DNA of 64,000 bases from Betaproteobacteria bacterium HGW-Betaproteobacteria-3 (GCA_002842205.1 PHCI01000002.1:1-64000), one strand, 5' to 3'. Shown: positions 8,018 through 16,801, numbered from the stretch's first letter. Notes: generated by a model not told the origin, from the sequence alone. Program-made: numbers and translations.

Positions 8018-9003
8018 AGGGGGCGCTGGGGGCGATCGTGTTGTTTGCCGTGATCATGGCACTGGTCCCTGTGGTCACGGACTCCGGCGTGGTGCTGAAC
8101 TTTGTGATGATGGCGCTGTATGCCACCCTGATCGCCCAGGCGTGGAACCTGCTGGGCGGTTTTGGCGGCCAGTTCTCTTTCGGGCATGCGCTTTTTTTCG
8201 GGACCGGTGCCTACGCGCAGGCCATCGCGCAACTGCAGGGCGGCTTCAACCCGTGGCTGGCGCTGCCGCTGGCGGTGCTGGCCAGTGCGGCGGTGGGGGT
8301 GTTTGTGGGGGCCTTGAGTTTTCGCTACGGGTTGAAGGGCTCCTACTTTGCGCTGGTCACGTTGGCGTTTGCCGAGGTGTTTCGCATCGTCGCGCTGTCG
8401 GTGCCCTTCACGGGCGCCGGGGTGGGGCTGATGGTGCCGCTCAAGGTGGGGGTTGCCAACATGCAGTTTGCGTCGCGCGCGGGCTACCTTTACCTGGTGC
8501 TGGCGCTGGTGGTGCTGGCCTTGCTGGTGACGTTGTGGTTTCGGCACTCGCGTTTTGGCGCCTGTCTGCAGGCGGTGCGCGACAACGAGGACGCGGCGCG
8601 CGCCATTGGCGTGAACCCTTTTCGCGTCAAGCTCGGTGCCATCGCGCTGTCGGGGGCGTTCATGGGTGCGGCCGGCGCGGTGTATGTGCAGGTGTTCCAG
8701 TACATCGACCCCGGCATTGCCTACGGCGCCCACACCTCGGTGGAGGCGCTCGTGGGGGCCATCGTCGGGGGCATGGGCACAGTCTGGGGGCCGGTGGTGG
8801 GGGCATTTGCATTGCACCTGCTGGCCGACCTCACGCGCAACCTGTTCGGTGAATTGCCGGGCATCAACATGGTGATCTACGGCGTGGTGCTGATCCTGAT
8901 CGTGATGTTCGCCCCGCGTGGACTGACCGGGGTCGGGCATCGGGTGGGCGCGCTCTGGCGCGGGTTTCGTTCGCAGGATTCGGAGGCACGGCGTGGCGAC
9001 TGA
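8014..9003 (+). CDS. ABC importer permease, LivM type
   Basis: This 329-aa multi-spanning protein carries the LivM signatures NLLGGFGGQFSFGHALFFG and RAIGVNPFRVKLGAIALSGA, with the GTVWGPVVGAF coupling region after. ATG 8014 overlaps the LivH-type stop, so the two permeases are translated together. A much longer in-frame extension upstream lies wholly inside the previous gene and is rejected. The C-terminal tail after about residue 305 is basic and short. Confidence 0.92.
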   Translation: MKGALGAIVLFAVIMALVPVVTDSGVVLNFVMMALYATLIAQAWNLLGGFGGQFSFGHALFFGTGAYAQAIAQLQGGFNPWLALPLAVLASAAVGVFVGALSFRYGLKGSYFALVTLAFAEVFRIVALSVPFTGAGVGLMVPLKVGVANMQFASRAGYLYLVLALVVLALLVTLWFRHSRFGACLQAVRDNEDAARAIGVNPFRVKLGAIALSGAFMGAAGAVYVQVFQYIDPGIAYGAHTSVEALVGAIVGGMGTVWGPVVGAFALHLLADLTRNLFGELPGINMVIYGVVLILIVMFAPRGLTGVGHRVGALWRGFRSQDSEARRGD

Positions 9004-9766
9004 ACCCCTGCTCGCGGTCCGGCATGTGTCCAAGACGTTTGGGGGCTTGCGCGCCGTCCAGGACGTGAGCCTGGACGTGCCTGCGGGCAGCCTGACGGCC
9101 CTGATCGGCCCCAACGGCGCGGGCAAGACCACGCTGTTTGCGCTGATGTCGGGGTTTCTCCGGCCCGACAGCGGCAGCGTGCATTTTGCGGGGCACGACA
9201 TCACCGGGCGCGCGCCGGATGGGAATGCCCGCCTGGGCCTGACGCGCACGTTCCAGATCGTGCAGCCGTTTGCGGCGCAGACGGTGCGCGAGAACATCGC
9301 GGTGGGCGCCCATCTGCATGAAAGGCGCCGCGCCCACGCCCTGAAACTGGCCGAAGCCGTGGCCGCGCGCGTCGGGCTGACTTCGCAGCTCGACAAGCCC
9401 GCCGCCGAGCTGACCGTGGCCGGACGCAAGCGGCTGGAGCTGGCGCGCACCTTGGCCACGCAACCGCGCCTGCTGCTGCTGGACGAAGTGCTGGCGGGCC
9501 TCAACCCGCAGGAAATCACCGAGATGATTCCCGTGGTGCAGGGCATCGCAGCAGGCGGCGTGACGGTGCTGATGATCGAGCACGTGATGCAGGCGGTGAT
9601 GCATCTGGCCCAACATGTGTGGGTGCTGGCGCAAGGGCAGCTGATCGCCGACGGCACGCCGGCCGAGGTCACCCGCAATGAGCGGGTGATCGAGGCCTAT
9701 CTGGGGCACGGCACTGCGGCGCGGTTGCGTGCCCAGGCCGTGCCACGCGCGGAGACGTCGGCATGA
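8993..9766 (+). CDS. ABC importer ATP-binding protein, LivG type
   Basis: 257 aa with Walker A GPNGAGKTT near residue 38, Walker B LLLLDEVLAGLNP near 160 and the LivG-typical GLTRTFQIVQPF. The signature region reads AELTVAGRKRLELAR instead of a plain LSGGQ, with VAGRK in place of YGQQR; this variation is common in the LivG branch. It starts at GTG 8993, inside the end of the LivM-type gene (11-bp overlap), and ends in an ATGA overlap with the next ATPase. Confidence 0.92.
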   Translation: MATEPLLAVRHVSKTFGGLRAVQDVSLDVPAGSLTALIGPNGAGKTTLFALMSGFLRPDSGSVHFAGHDITGRAPDGNARLGLTRTFQIVQPFAAQTVRENIAVGAHLHERRRAHALKLAEAVAARVGLTSQLDKPAAELTVAGRKRLELARTLATQPRLLLLDEVLAGLNPQEITEMIPVVQGIAAGGVTVLMIEHVMQAVMHLAQHVWVLAQGQLIADGTPAEVTRNERVIEAYLGHGTAARLRAQAVPRAETSA

Positions 9767-10473
9767 AGCCGTTGCTGCAGATCCAGGGCTTGCGCGGCGG
9801 GTATGGTGCCGTGGAGGTGTTGCGCGGCGTGGACCTCACCGTGGGTGAGGGTGAAATCGTGGCGCTGGTGGGCAGCAACGGCGCGGGCAAATCGACGCTC
9901 AACAACACGGTCTGTGGCATCTACCCGGCGTGGGCCGGGCGGGTGATCTTTGACGGCGTGGACCTGAGCGGTGCGCACTGCCGTGAGGTGGTCCGGGCCG
10001 GACTGATCCAGGTGCCCGAAGGGCGCAAGATCTTCCCCAACCTGTCGGTGCTGGAGAACCTGGAGTTGGGGTCGTTCACGCGCGCCCGTGCCCACCGCAG
10101 CCACAACCTGGTGCGCGTTTACGATCTTTTCCCGCGTTTGAAAGAGCGCATCCGGCAACTGGCCGGCACCCTGAGTGGCGGCGAGCAGCAGATGCTGGCC
10201 ATTGGACGCGGCTTGATGGCCGAGCCGCGCCTGCTGATTCTCGACGAGCCTTCGCTGGGCCTGTCGCCGCTGTTGGTGGAAGAGTTGTTTGCACTGATCG
10301 GGCAGTTGCATCGCGACGGACTGGCGGTGCTGCTGGTGGAGCAGAACGTGGCCCAGTCGCTCGAACTGGCGCAGCGCGCCTACGTGCTGGAAAACGGCAG
10401 CGTGCGTTTTGAAGGCCCGTCGGCCGACCTGCTGGCCAGCGACACGCTGCGGCGCGCCTACCTGGGGATGTGA
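9763..10473 (+). CDS. ABC importer ATP-binding protein, LivF type
   Basis: 236 aa with Walker A GSNGAGKST, signature LSGGEQQ, Walker B LLILDEPSLGLSP and the LivF-typical PEGRKIFPNLSVLENL. An unusual Asn-Asn (STLNNTVCG) follows Walker A where STLLRTISG is common. It completes the five-part importer (binding protein, two permeases, two ATPases). One base separates its stop from the aconitase-like gene, so transporter and enzymes form one operon. Confidence 0.92.
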   Translation: MKPLLQIQGLRGGYGAVEVLRGVDLTVGEGEIVALVGSNGAGKSTLNNTVCGIYPAWAGRVIFDGVDLSGAHCREVVRAGLIQVPEGRKIFPNLSVLENLELGSFTRARAHRSHNLVRVYDLFPRLKERIRQLAGTLSGGEQQMLAIGRGLMAEPRLLILDEPSLGLSPLLVEELFALIGQLHRDGLAVLLVEQNVAQSLELAQRAYVLENGSVRFEGPSADLLASDTLRRAYLGM

Positions 10474-10474
10474 C

Positions 10475-11848
10475 ATGCCAGACCTTCCGCACGCCCCCCT
10501 TGAAACGCAGCGTGGCACGGGCGCGCCCCAAAGTCTGGCGCAAAAGCTGGTGGCGCGGGCCGCCGGCCGCACCGAGGTGGCCGTGGGCGAGGTCGTGACC
10601 TGCAAGGTCGATCTGGCGATGTTCCACGATTCGTCCGGGCCCCGGCGTCTGGCCCCCATGCTGCAGGAGCTGGGCGCGCAGATCTGGGACAAGTCCAGGG
10701 TCGTTCTGGTGATGGACCACTATGTGCCTGAACGTGACGACGCTGCACGCAAGATCGTGCGCCTCGCGCGCGAATGGGCGCGCGAGCAGGCGCTGCCGCA
10801 TGTGTACGACAGCCAGGGCATCTGCCACGTGGTAGTGCCACAGCACGGGCACATCCGCCCGGGCATGTTCTGCGTGGGGGGCGACTCGCATTCGCCCACC
10901 GGGGGCGCGTTTGGCGCCTACATGTTCGGCATCGGCAGCACCGAAATGCTGGGGGTGGTGGTGACGGGCGAGATCTGGCTGCGGGTGCCTCAGACTCTTG
11001 CCATGCATTGGTCCGGCCAGCTTGCACCGGGGGTTTGCGCCAAGGACATGATGCTGGCCATGATTGCGCGGTTCGGCATGAATGGCGCCAATTACCAGGC
11101 GGTGGAGTTCACCGGCGCAGCGGTTCGCGCCCTCCCGATGCAAGAACGCATGACCCTGTGCAACATGAGCGCCGAACTGGGCGCGCAGACCGGGCTGGTC
11201 GCGCCGGACGGGGTGACGAGCGCGTGGCTGGACGCCATTCGCCCTGGGTCGGTCGAAGGGCCCTTTGTCCTGGCTCGGGACAGGCTTCGACAGGCTCCGC
11301 CCGAACGGGAATCACTGGGCGCGCAGGTTCATCTTGCCTCCGACCCCGGCAGCTTTGACGTCCAGCATGATTTTGATGCGGCCACGCTCAGCCCGCAGCT
11401 GGCCGCGCCGCACAGCCCGGCGCATGGCGTGCCGATCGGCGAACACCGCGACACGCGCATCGACGTGGCCTACATCGGCGCCTGCACGGGGGCCAAGCTC
11501 GATGATCTGCGGTTTGCCGCCCGGGTGCTCAAAGGCCGTGCCGTCGCGCCGGGCGTCCAGCTGCTCGTCGCGCCCGCCAGCCTGCACGACCGTGCGCAGG
11601 CCGAAGCCGAAGGCACGATGCAGATCCTGACCGACGCGGGCGCCGCGGTGCTCCCCAGCGCCTGCGGCGTGTGCGCGGGGTATGGCAACAGCTTTGCCGA
11701 CGGCCAGACCGTGATCTCCAGCACCGCGCGCAACTTCAAAGGCCGCATGGGGCCCGCCAGCACGCAGGTGTTTCTGGGCTCGGCCTACACGGTGGCGGCT
11801 TCGGCGGTGCGGGGCTGCATCACCGACCCACGGGAGTTGCTGGCATGA
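10475..11848 (+). CDS. aconitase-superfamily dehydratase/isomerase, large subunit (LeuC/DmdA-like)
   Basis: The 457-aa protein keeps the aconitase-family active-site signs: MDHYVPERD, GDSHSPTGGAFGAY, and three cysteines placed for a 4Fe-4S cluster in IGACTGAK (about residue 335) and ACGVCAGYG (about 396-399). Enzymes of this group add or remove water on hydroxy-di- or tricarboxylates. The next gene is the matching small subunit. The setting (importer, amidohydrolase, lyase) argues against leucine synthesis and for a catabolic dehydratase such as 2,3-dimethylmalate dehydratase (DmdAB). Residues about 254-278 are encoded by a family B repeat read in frame; this stretch has no family equivalent that I can see and may form a surface loop. 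Confidence 0.85.
   Translation: MPDLPHAPLETQRGTGAPQSLAQKLVARAAGRTEVAVGEVVTCKVDLAMFHDSSGPRRLAPMLQELGAQIWDKSRVVLVMDHYVPERDDAARKIVRLAREWAREQALPHVYDSQGICHVVVPQHGHIRPGMFCVGGDSHSPTGGAFGAYMFGIGSTEMLGVVVTGEIWLRVPQTLAMHWSGQLAPGVCAKDMMLAMIARFGMNGANYQAVEFTGAAVRALPMQERMTLCNMSAELGAQTGLVAPDGVTSAWLDAIRPGSVEGPFVLARDRLRQAPPERESLGAQVHLASDPGSFDVQHDFDAATLSPQLAAPHSPAHGVPIGEHRDTRIDVAYIGACTGAKLDDLRFAARVLKGRAVAPGVQLLVAPASLHDRAQAEAEGTMQILTDAGAAVLPSACGVCAGYGNSFADGQTVISSTARNFKGRMGPASTQVFLGSAYTVAASAVRGCITDPRELLA
11236..11309. repeat. dispersed repeat family B, copy 2, inside a coding sequence
   Basis: CATTCGCCCTGGGTCGGTC...GAAGGGCCC and ACAGGCTTCGACAGGC...CGAACGG are a diverged copy of the hairpin at 7047-7120. It is a multiple of three in effect and stays open, adding about 25 residues (GSVEGPFVLARDRLRQAPPE) to the aconitase-like protein. 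Confidence 0.75.
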
Positions 11849-12396
11849 CGGCGGCCCCCATCCTGCACCGGGTCTGGCATCTGGGTGACGACGTGGACAC
11901 CGACGCCCTTGCGCCCGGCGCATGGATGCAACACGGTGTGGACGTGATTGCGCAGCATTGCCTTGAAAACCTCGTGCCGGATTTTGCGGCGCAGATGCGC
12001 CCCGGCGATGTGATCGTGGCCGGCCGCAACTTCGGCATTGGGTCGTCGCGCGAGCAGGCGGCCGCGGCGCTGGTGCACCTGGGCGTGGCGGCGGTGATGG
12101 CGCACAGCTATGGTGGCCTGTTCTTTCGCAATGCCTTCAATCTTGGCCTGGTGTTGCTGACCTGCCCCGAGGTGAACCGACTCAAGGGCCTGGGCGAGCT
12201 CCAGCTGGATCTGGCGGGCCCCTTCGTCGAATTGCCATCGGGCGAGCGCGTGGCATGCGACCCCATTCCTGATTTCCTGATGGACATGGCGCGGGCGGGT
12301 GGCCTGATGGCCAGCCTCAAGCTGCGCCTGTCCTCGCCAACCCCGTCACCCCCGACCCACCACCCCCCCGACTGGAGACCCCATGAGCCAAGCTGA
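11845..12396 (+). CDS. aconitase-superfamily dehydratase/isomerase, small (swivel) subunit (LeuD/DmdB-like)
   Basis: This 183-aa swivelling-domain subunit carries the substrate-binding motif GRNFGIGSSREQAA near residue 56 and starts with the LeuD-like HLGDDVDTDALAPGAW. It overlaps the large-subunit stop by 4 bp, as expected for two subunits made in equal amounts. The proline-rich last 20 residues (SPTPSPPTHHPPDW) lie past the normal end of the fold, and the frame runs 14 bp into the next gene. Confidence 0.85.
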   Translation: MTAAPILHRVWHLGDDVDTDALAPGAWMQHGVDVIAQHCLENLVPDFAAQMRPGDVIVAGRNFGIGSSREQAAAALVHLGVAAVMAHSYGGLFFRNAFNLGLVLLTCPEVNRLKGLGELQLDLAGPFVELPSGERVACDPIPDFLMDMARAGGLMASLKLRLSSPTPSPPTHHPPDWRPHEPS

Positions 12397-13879
12397 GTTC
12401 GACCTCGTCATCAAGAACGTTCGCGTCGTGCGGCCGCACGGCAATGTGGTGCACGACAGCGACATCGCCATCAAGGACGGCAAATTTGCGCTGGTGGCGC
12501 CGGCCATTGACGTGACGCGCGCCAGGGCCGTGCACGACGGCCAGAACCAGCTGGCGTTTCCCGGCGTGGTCGATGCGCACATGCACAGCGGCATTTACTC
12601 GCCGCTGGCCGACGACGCGGTGACCGAGAGCAAGGCCGCGGCCATGGGCGGCGTCACGTCCAGCCTGAACTACTTCCGCACCGGCCAGTACTACATGAAC
12701 AAGGGCGGGCCCTACAAGAAGTTTTATCCGGAGGTGCTCAAAACCTCGAAAGGGCGGTTTCATGTGGACTACGGCTTCCACCTGGCGCCGATGGACGGCA
12801 CGCACATCAAGGAGATCCCGGACCTGATCGAGAAGCACGGCGTCTCCAGTTTCAAGATCTTCATGTTCTATGGCTCGCACGGGCTGCATGGCGCGTCGAA
12901 CACGCAAAAAGACTTCCTCATGATTGGCGAGGAAGACCGCTACGACTACGCGCACTTCGAGTTCATCATGCGCGGCGTCCAGGCGGCGCGCGAGAAGTTT
13001 CCAGAGCGTGCGCGGCAGATTTCGCTGTCGCTGCACTGCGAGACGGCCGAGGTCATGACGGCCTACACCAAGCTGGTCGAAAAAGACAAATCGTTCCAGA
13101 AGCCGGGCATGGGCCTGGCCGCCTACAGCGCCTCTCGCCCGCAGCATTCCGAAGGCCTGGCCGTGTTCATTGCCAGCTACCTCGCCAACGAGACGGCGCT
13201 GCCCAACATCAACCTGTTGCACCTGTCGTCGCGCAAGGCGGTGCAGGCCGCGATGATGATGGCCGAGACCTTTCCGCACATCGATTTCAAGCGCGAGGTG
13301 ACCATCGGCCACCTGATGCTCGACATCACGTCGAAAGCGGCCGAACTGGCCAAGGTCAACCCGCCGATCCGCCCGCGCGAGGACGTGGAGTTCTTGTGGG
13401 ATGCGCTGCTGGCCGGCGAGCTCGACTGGGTGGTGAGCGACCACGCCTGCTGCCGGCATGAAATGAAGCTGCCCAAACAGTACGGCGGCAACTACCTGGG
13501 CAAGATCTGGATGGCCAAGAGCGGTTTTGGCGGCACCGAATACCTGCTGCCCGCGCTCGTGAGCGAAGGCACGCGCCGCGGCATGGGTTACAACCACATG
13601 GCGCGCGTGACCAGCTGGAATCCGGCGCAGCGCTACGGCCTCAACCGCAAGGGCGACATTGCCGTGGGCTTTGACGCCGACATCGCCCTCGTCAACCCCG
13701 CCAAGACCTGGACCATCCACGCCAAGGACTCGCCGTCCACCCAGGGCTACACGCCGTTCGAGGGGCTGGAACTGTCGGCCCGCGTCGAGGCGACCTATCT
13801 GCGCGGTGAAAAAATCTACGAAGGCGGCCAGGTGCTGGGCAAGCCGCGCGGGCAATACCTGTTCCGCCCGACCGCCTGA
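12383..13879 (+). CDS. dihydropyrimidinase/hydantoinase-family amidohydrolase
   Basis: This 498-aa protein belongs to the cyclic-amidase branch of the amidohydrolase superfamily, which opens cyclic amides with a two-metal centre. Visible ligands are the HxH of DAHMHSG (about residue 65), the probable carboxylated lysine in SSFKIFMFYG (about 157), histidines in SLHCETAE and LLHLSSRKAV, and the catalytic aspartate in WVVSDHACC. The N-terminal beta-sandwich begins DLVIKNVRVVRPHG and ends in the C-terminal SARVEATYLRGE strand. GGAG lies 5 nt before the ATG. Possible substrates are a hydantoin, imide, lactam or dihydropyrimidine; the large distance from true dihydroorotases leaves this open. Confidence 0.85.
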   Translation: MSQAEFDLVIKNVRVVRPHGNVVHDSDIAIKDGKFALVAPAIDVTRARAVHDGQNQLAFPGVVDAHMHSGIYSPLADDAVTESKAAAMGGVTSSLNYFRTGQYYMNKGGPYKKFYPEVLKTSKGRFHVDYGFHLAPMDGTHIKEIPDLIEKHGVSSFKIFMFYGSHGLHGASNTQKDFLMIGEEDRYDYAHFEFIMRGVQAAREKFPERARQISLSLHCETAEVMTAYTKLVEKDKSFQKPGMGLAAYSASRPQHSEGLAVFIASYLANETALPNINLLHLSSRKAVQAAMMMAETFPHIDFKREVTIGHLMLDITSKAAELAKVNPPIRPREDVEFLWDALLAGELDWVVSDHACCRHEMKLPKQYGGNYLGKIWMAKSGFGGTEYLLPALVSEGTRRGMGYNHMARVTSWNPAQRYGLNRKGDIAVGFDADIALVNPAKTWTIHAKDSPSTQGYTPFEGLELSARVEATYLRGEKIYEGGQVLGKPRGQYLFRPTA

Positions 13880-13884
13880 CGCCC

Positions 13885-15291
13885 ATGGCCACCTTGCCCC
13901 GCCTCGTCCACGGCACACCGGCGCCCGAAACGCCCAAGGTGCCCGTGGCCATTGTGGGCGCGGGGGCTTGCGGGCTGGTGACGGCCATCGCCTTGCGCGA
14001 CGCCGGGGTGGCGTGCGTGCTGCTGGAGCGCGATGCGCAGCCCGCGGGCTCCACGGCGCTGTCTTCGGGCTTCATCCCGGCGCCCGGCACCGCAGCGCAG
14101 CGTGCCGCTGGCGTGCACGACAGCCCGGCCCTGTTGGCGCGCGACATCCAGGCCAAGGCCCACGGCACGGCGGCGCCGCATCTGGTGCAGGCCTATGCCA
14201 CGCAGATCGGCCCGGCGCTGGACACGCTGCAGGCGCGCCACGGCTTGGTGTTCACGGTGCTCGACGGGTTTTTGTACCCCGGCCACAGTGTGCGGCGCAT
14301 GCATGCCGTGCCCGAGAAAACCGGCGCGGCCCTGGTGGCGCAACTCGAACGCGCGGCCATGGCTGCGGGCGCCGACCTCCTGACCGAAGCCACCGTGCGC
14401 GAACTCTGGGTGGACGACCGCCAGCGCGTCACCGGTGTCGGTTTCGAGCGGCCCGATGGCCGTGTCGAGCACCTGCGGTGCGATGCGCTGGTGCTGGCGT
14501 GCAACGGTTTTGGCGGCAACGCGGCCATGGTGCGCGAACTGCTGCCCGAGATGCGGGACGCGCTGTTTGCCGGCCACACGGGCAACGACGGCAGCGCCAT
14601 CGGCTGGGGTCGGGCGCTGGGGGCGCGGCTGGCCGATCTGGGTGGCTACCAGGGGCATGGCTCGTGGGCGGTACCGCAGGGCGCGCTGATCAGCTGGGCA
14701 CTGATGATGGAAGGCGGCGTCCAGCTCAATGCCCACGGCGAGCGATTCCACGACGAAACCCAGGGCTATTCCGAGGCGGCGGTGCACGTGCTGGCGCAGC
14801 CCGGTGGCGTGGCCTGGAACGTGTTTGACGGGCCGATCCTTGCGCTGGCCCGCAGCTTCCCCGATTTTTGCCAGGCCGAAGCCGCCGGTGCCTTGCGGCG
14901 CTGCGAGGATGTGGCGGCGCTGGCGGCGCTCATCGGCTGCGATGTATCAAAAATAATAGCAAACTTTGACCAAATGACGGGGGCTCAAGCCCAAAAAACC
15001 TTGAAAAATGCAACGAATCGACTGTTTGGCCGTGCGTTGCGCGCGCCGTACTATGCCGTCAAGGTGACGGGCGCGCTGTTCCACACCCAGGGTGGGCTGG
15101 ACATCGATGCGAACTGCCGGGTGCTGCGCGAGGACGGCACGCCCTTGCCCAACCTGCTGGCCGCCGGCGGCGCGGCGCGTGGCGTCTCGGGCAACGCGGT
15201 CTGGGGCTATCTTTCAGGCAACGGTCTTCTCAGCGCGGTGGCCGGGGGCGCGATCGCCGCGGCCACGGCGGCCCAACAGGTGAACCCATGA
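13885..15291 (+). CDS. FAD-dependent oxidoreductase (fumarate reductase / ketosteroid dehydrogenase type)
   Basis: The 468-aa protein starts with an FAD-binding Rossmann motif (VAIVGAGACGLVTAIALRDA) and ends with the C-terminal FAD motif LLAAGGAARGVSGNAVWGYL. In between lies a cap domain like that of flavoprotein subunits that reduce or form C=C bonds next to a carbonyl. SSGFIPAPGT stands where family members show SGG-x-ASG. Residues about 354-372 (SKIIANFDQMTGAQAQK) are encoded by a family A repeat in frame. The stop overlaps the next gene by 4 bp. In the pathway it would introduce or remove a double bond; the direction is not known. Confidence 0.82.
   Translation: MATLPRLVHGTPAPETPKVPVAIVGAGACGLVTAIALRDAGVACVLLERDAQPAGSTALSSGFIPAPGTAAQRAAGVHDSPALLARDIQAKAHGTAAPHLVQAYATQIGPALDTLQARHGLVFTVLDGFLYPGHSVRRMHAVPEKTGAALVAQLERAAMAAGADLLTEATVRELWVDDRQRVTGVGFERPDGRVEHLRCDALVLACNGFGGNAAMVRELLPEMRDALFAGHTGNDGSAIGWGRALGARLADLGGYQGHGSWAVPQGALISWALMMEGGVQLNAHGERFHDETQGYSEAAVHVLAQPGGVAWNVFDGPILALARSFPDFCQAEAAGALRRCEDVAALAALIGCDVSKIIANFDQMTGAQAQKTLKNATNRLFGRALRAPYYAVKVTGALFHTQGGLDIDANCRVLREDGTPLPNLLAAGGAARGVSGNAVWGYLSGNGLLSAVAGGAIAAATAAQQVNP
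14946..15000. repeat. dispersed repeat family A, copy 2, inside a coding sequence
   Basis: AATAGCAAACTTTGACC, then AAATGACGGGGG and CTCAAGCCC. The local composition drops clearly in GC against the surrounding gene. The reading frame passes through without a stop. Confidence 0.8.
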
Positions 15292-16145
15292 GCCCATTGC
15301 AACAACGCCTGACCCAACCCACCGCCTTGCTGGCGCCGGGCGTTTACGACGCGCTGAGCGCGCTGGTGGCCGAGCAGGCGGGGTTTGAGGCGCTGTACCT
15401 GTCGGGCGCGTCCATCGCCTACACACGGCTGGGCCGGTCCGACGTGGGTCTGACGACCTACACCGAGGTGGAAGACACGCTGGCCCGCATCACCGAGCGC
15501 GTGCGCACGCCCGTCATCGTCGACGCCGACACGGGCTTTGGCAACGCGCTCAACACCCAGCGCACGGTGCGCGGCTTCGAGCGCGCCGGCGCCGCCATGG
15601 TGCAGCTGGAAGACCAGGATTTCCCCAAGCGCTGCGGGCATCTGGACGGCAAGGCCGTGGTGCCGGTGGCGCAAATGTGCGGCAAGCTGCGTGCCGCGCT
15701 GGACGCGCGCCAGAACGCCGGCACGCTGATCCTGGCGCGCACCGATGCGGTGGCCGTGGAAGGGCTGGACGCCGCGCTCGATCGCGCCGAGCGCTACCTC
15801 GAGTGCGGCGTGGACGCGTTGTTCGTTGAGGCCTTGCGCACGCCCGCGCAGATGGATGCCGCCTGCCAGCGCCTGGCGCATCGCGTCCCGTTGCTGGCCA
15901 ACATGGTCGAGGGCGGCAAAACCCCGGTGCAAAGCGCGGCCGAGCTGGGCCAGCGCGGCTTTCGCATCGTCATCTTCCCCGGTGGCACGGCGCGGGCGGT
16001 GGCGCACACGTTGCAGGGTTATTACGCCAGCCTGCGGCAGCACCAGACCACCACGCCCTGGGCCGACCGCATGCTCGACTTTGACGGCCTGAACGCCCTG
16101 ATCGGCACGCCCGAACTGCTGGCTCGGGGCAAGCGCTACGAATGA
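15288..16145 (+). CDS. isocitrate lyase / PEP mutase family lyase (2,3-dimethylmalate-lyase-like)
   Basis: The 285-aa TIM-barrel protein shows the family pattern: GVYDALSALVAEQAGFEALY, metal-site residues in VIVDADTGFGN (about residue 82) and LEDQDFPKRCGHLDGK (about 105-120). The KRCGH loop with its cysteine marks carbon-carbon lyases (isocitrate, methylisocitrate and dimethylmalate lyases) and not phosphonate mutases. The likely reaction splits a substituted malate into pyruvate or another 2-oxoacid plus a short acid. As the last gene of the operon, following a dehydratase pair, it would be the final cleavage step. Oxaloacetate decarboxylase activity is an alternative known in this family. 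Confidence 0.85.
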   Translation: MSPLQQRLTQPTALLAPGVYDALSALVAEQAGFEALYLSGASIAYTRLGRSDVGLTTYTEVEDTLARITERVRTPVIVDADTGFGNALNTQRTVRGFERAGAAMVQLEDQDFPKRCGHLDGKAVVPVAQMCGKLRAALDARQNAGTLILARTDAVAVEGLDAALDRAERYLECGVDALFVEALRTPAQMDAACQRLAHRVPLLANMVEGGKTPVQSAAELGQRGFRIVIFPGGTARAVAHTLQGYYASLRQHQTTTPWADRMLDFDGLNALIGTPELLARGKRYE

Positions 16146-16226
16146 CGCGGGCATGGTCTGACGCGTAAGATGACACCCCGGCCGGAGTTCAACGGCTCTC
16201 AACTGCTTTCGACGGAGCTTCTTCCC

Positions 16227-16769
16227 ATGTCAGATTCCCTGCAAACCATCGTGCTCGGCGGCGGCTGCTTCTGGTGTACCGAAGCGGTTTACGTGCAAGT
16301 GCGCGGTGTGGCCGACGTGGAGTCGGGCTACAGCAACGGCGAGACCCAGCACCCCACCTACGAAGAGGTGTGCAGCGGCCGCACCGGCCACAACGAGGTG
16401 GTGAAGCTGCAATACGACCCGGCCGTCATCACGCTACGCCAGCTGCTGGCGATCTTCTTCCTGGTGCACGACCCGACCACGCTCTACCAGCAGGGCAATG
16501 ACATGGGCACGCAGTACCGCAGCGGCATCTACTACACCACGCCCGAGCAAAAGCAGGTGGCCGAAGCCATGATCGCCGAGTTCACGCGCGACAAGCTGTT
16601 CAAGCGGCCCATCGTGACCGAGGTGCTGGCGCTGGCCAACTACTGGCCGGCCGAGGACTATCACCAGGACTTCTTCGCGAAGAACCCCGACCAGGCCTAC
16701 TGCATGGCCGTGGCGCAGCCCAAGGTGGACAAGCTGCGCCGGGTGTTCCAGGCGTTCGTCAAGGCTTGA
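16227..16769 (+). CDS. msrA: peptide methionine sulfoxide reductase A
   Basis: This cytoplasmic 180-aa repair enzyme reduces methionine-S-sulfoxide. The catalytic cysteine lies in GGGCFWCTEAV near residue 13, followed by GYSNGETQHPTYEEVCSGRT and the NYWPAEDYHQDF segment, all standard MsrA features. ATG 16227 gives the family length; the earlier in-frame TTG/GTG codons add residues without similarity. It stands between the catabolic operon and the metal-uptake group and belongs to neither by spacing. Confidence 0.95.
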   Translation: MSDSLQTIVLGGGCFWCTEAVYVQVRGVADVESGYSNGETQHPTYEEVCSGRTGHNEVVKLQYDPAVITLRQLLAIFFLVHDPTTLYQQGNDMGTQYRSGIYYTTPEQKQVAEAMIAEFTRDKLFKRPIVTEVLALANYWPAEDYHQDFFAKNPDQAYCMAVAQPKVDKLRRVFQAFVKA

Positions 16770-16801
16770 GAAGGTGGCGCGCACCCTGCCACGCAGCCCC
16801 C

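Noticed and set aside
10475-12396. Leucine biosynthesis genes leuC-leuD
   Set aside because: The families match, but the genes sit in an importer-led catabolic operon with a lyase and an amidohydrolase, with no leuA or leuB. A catabolic dehydratase is the better reading.
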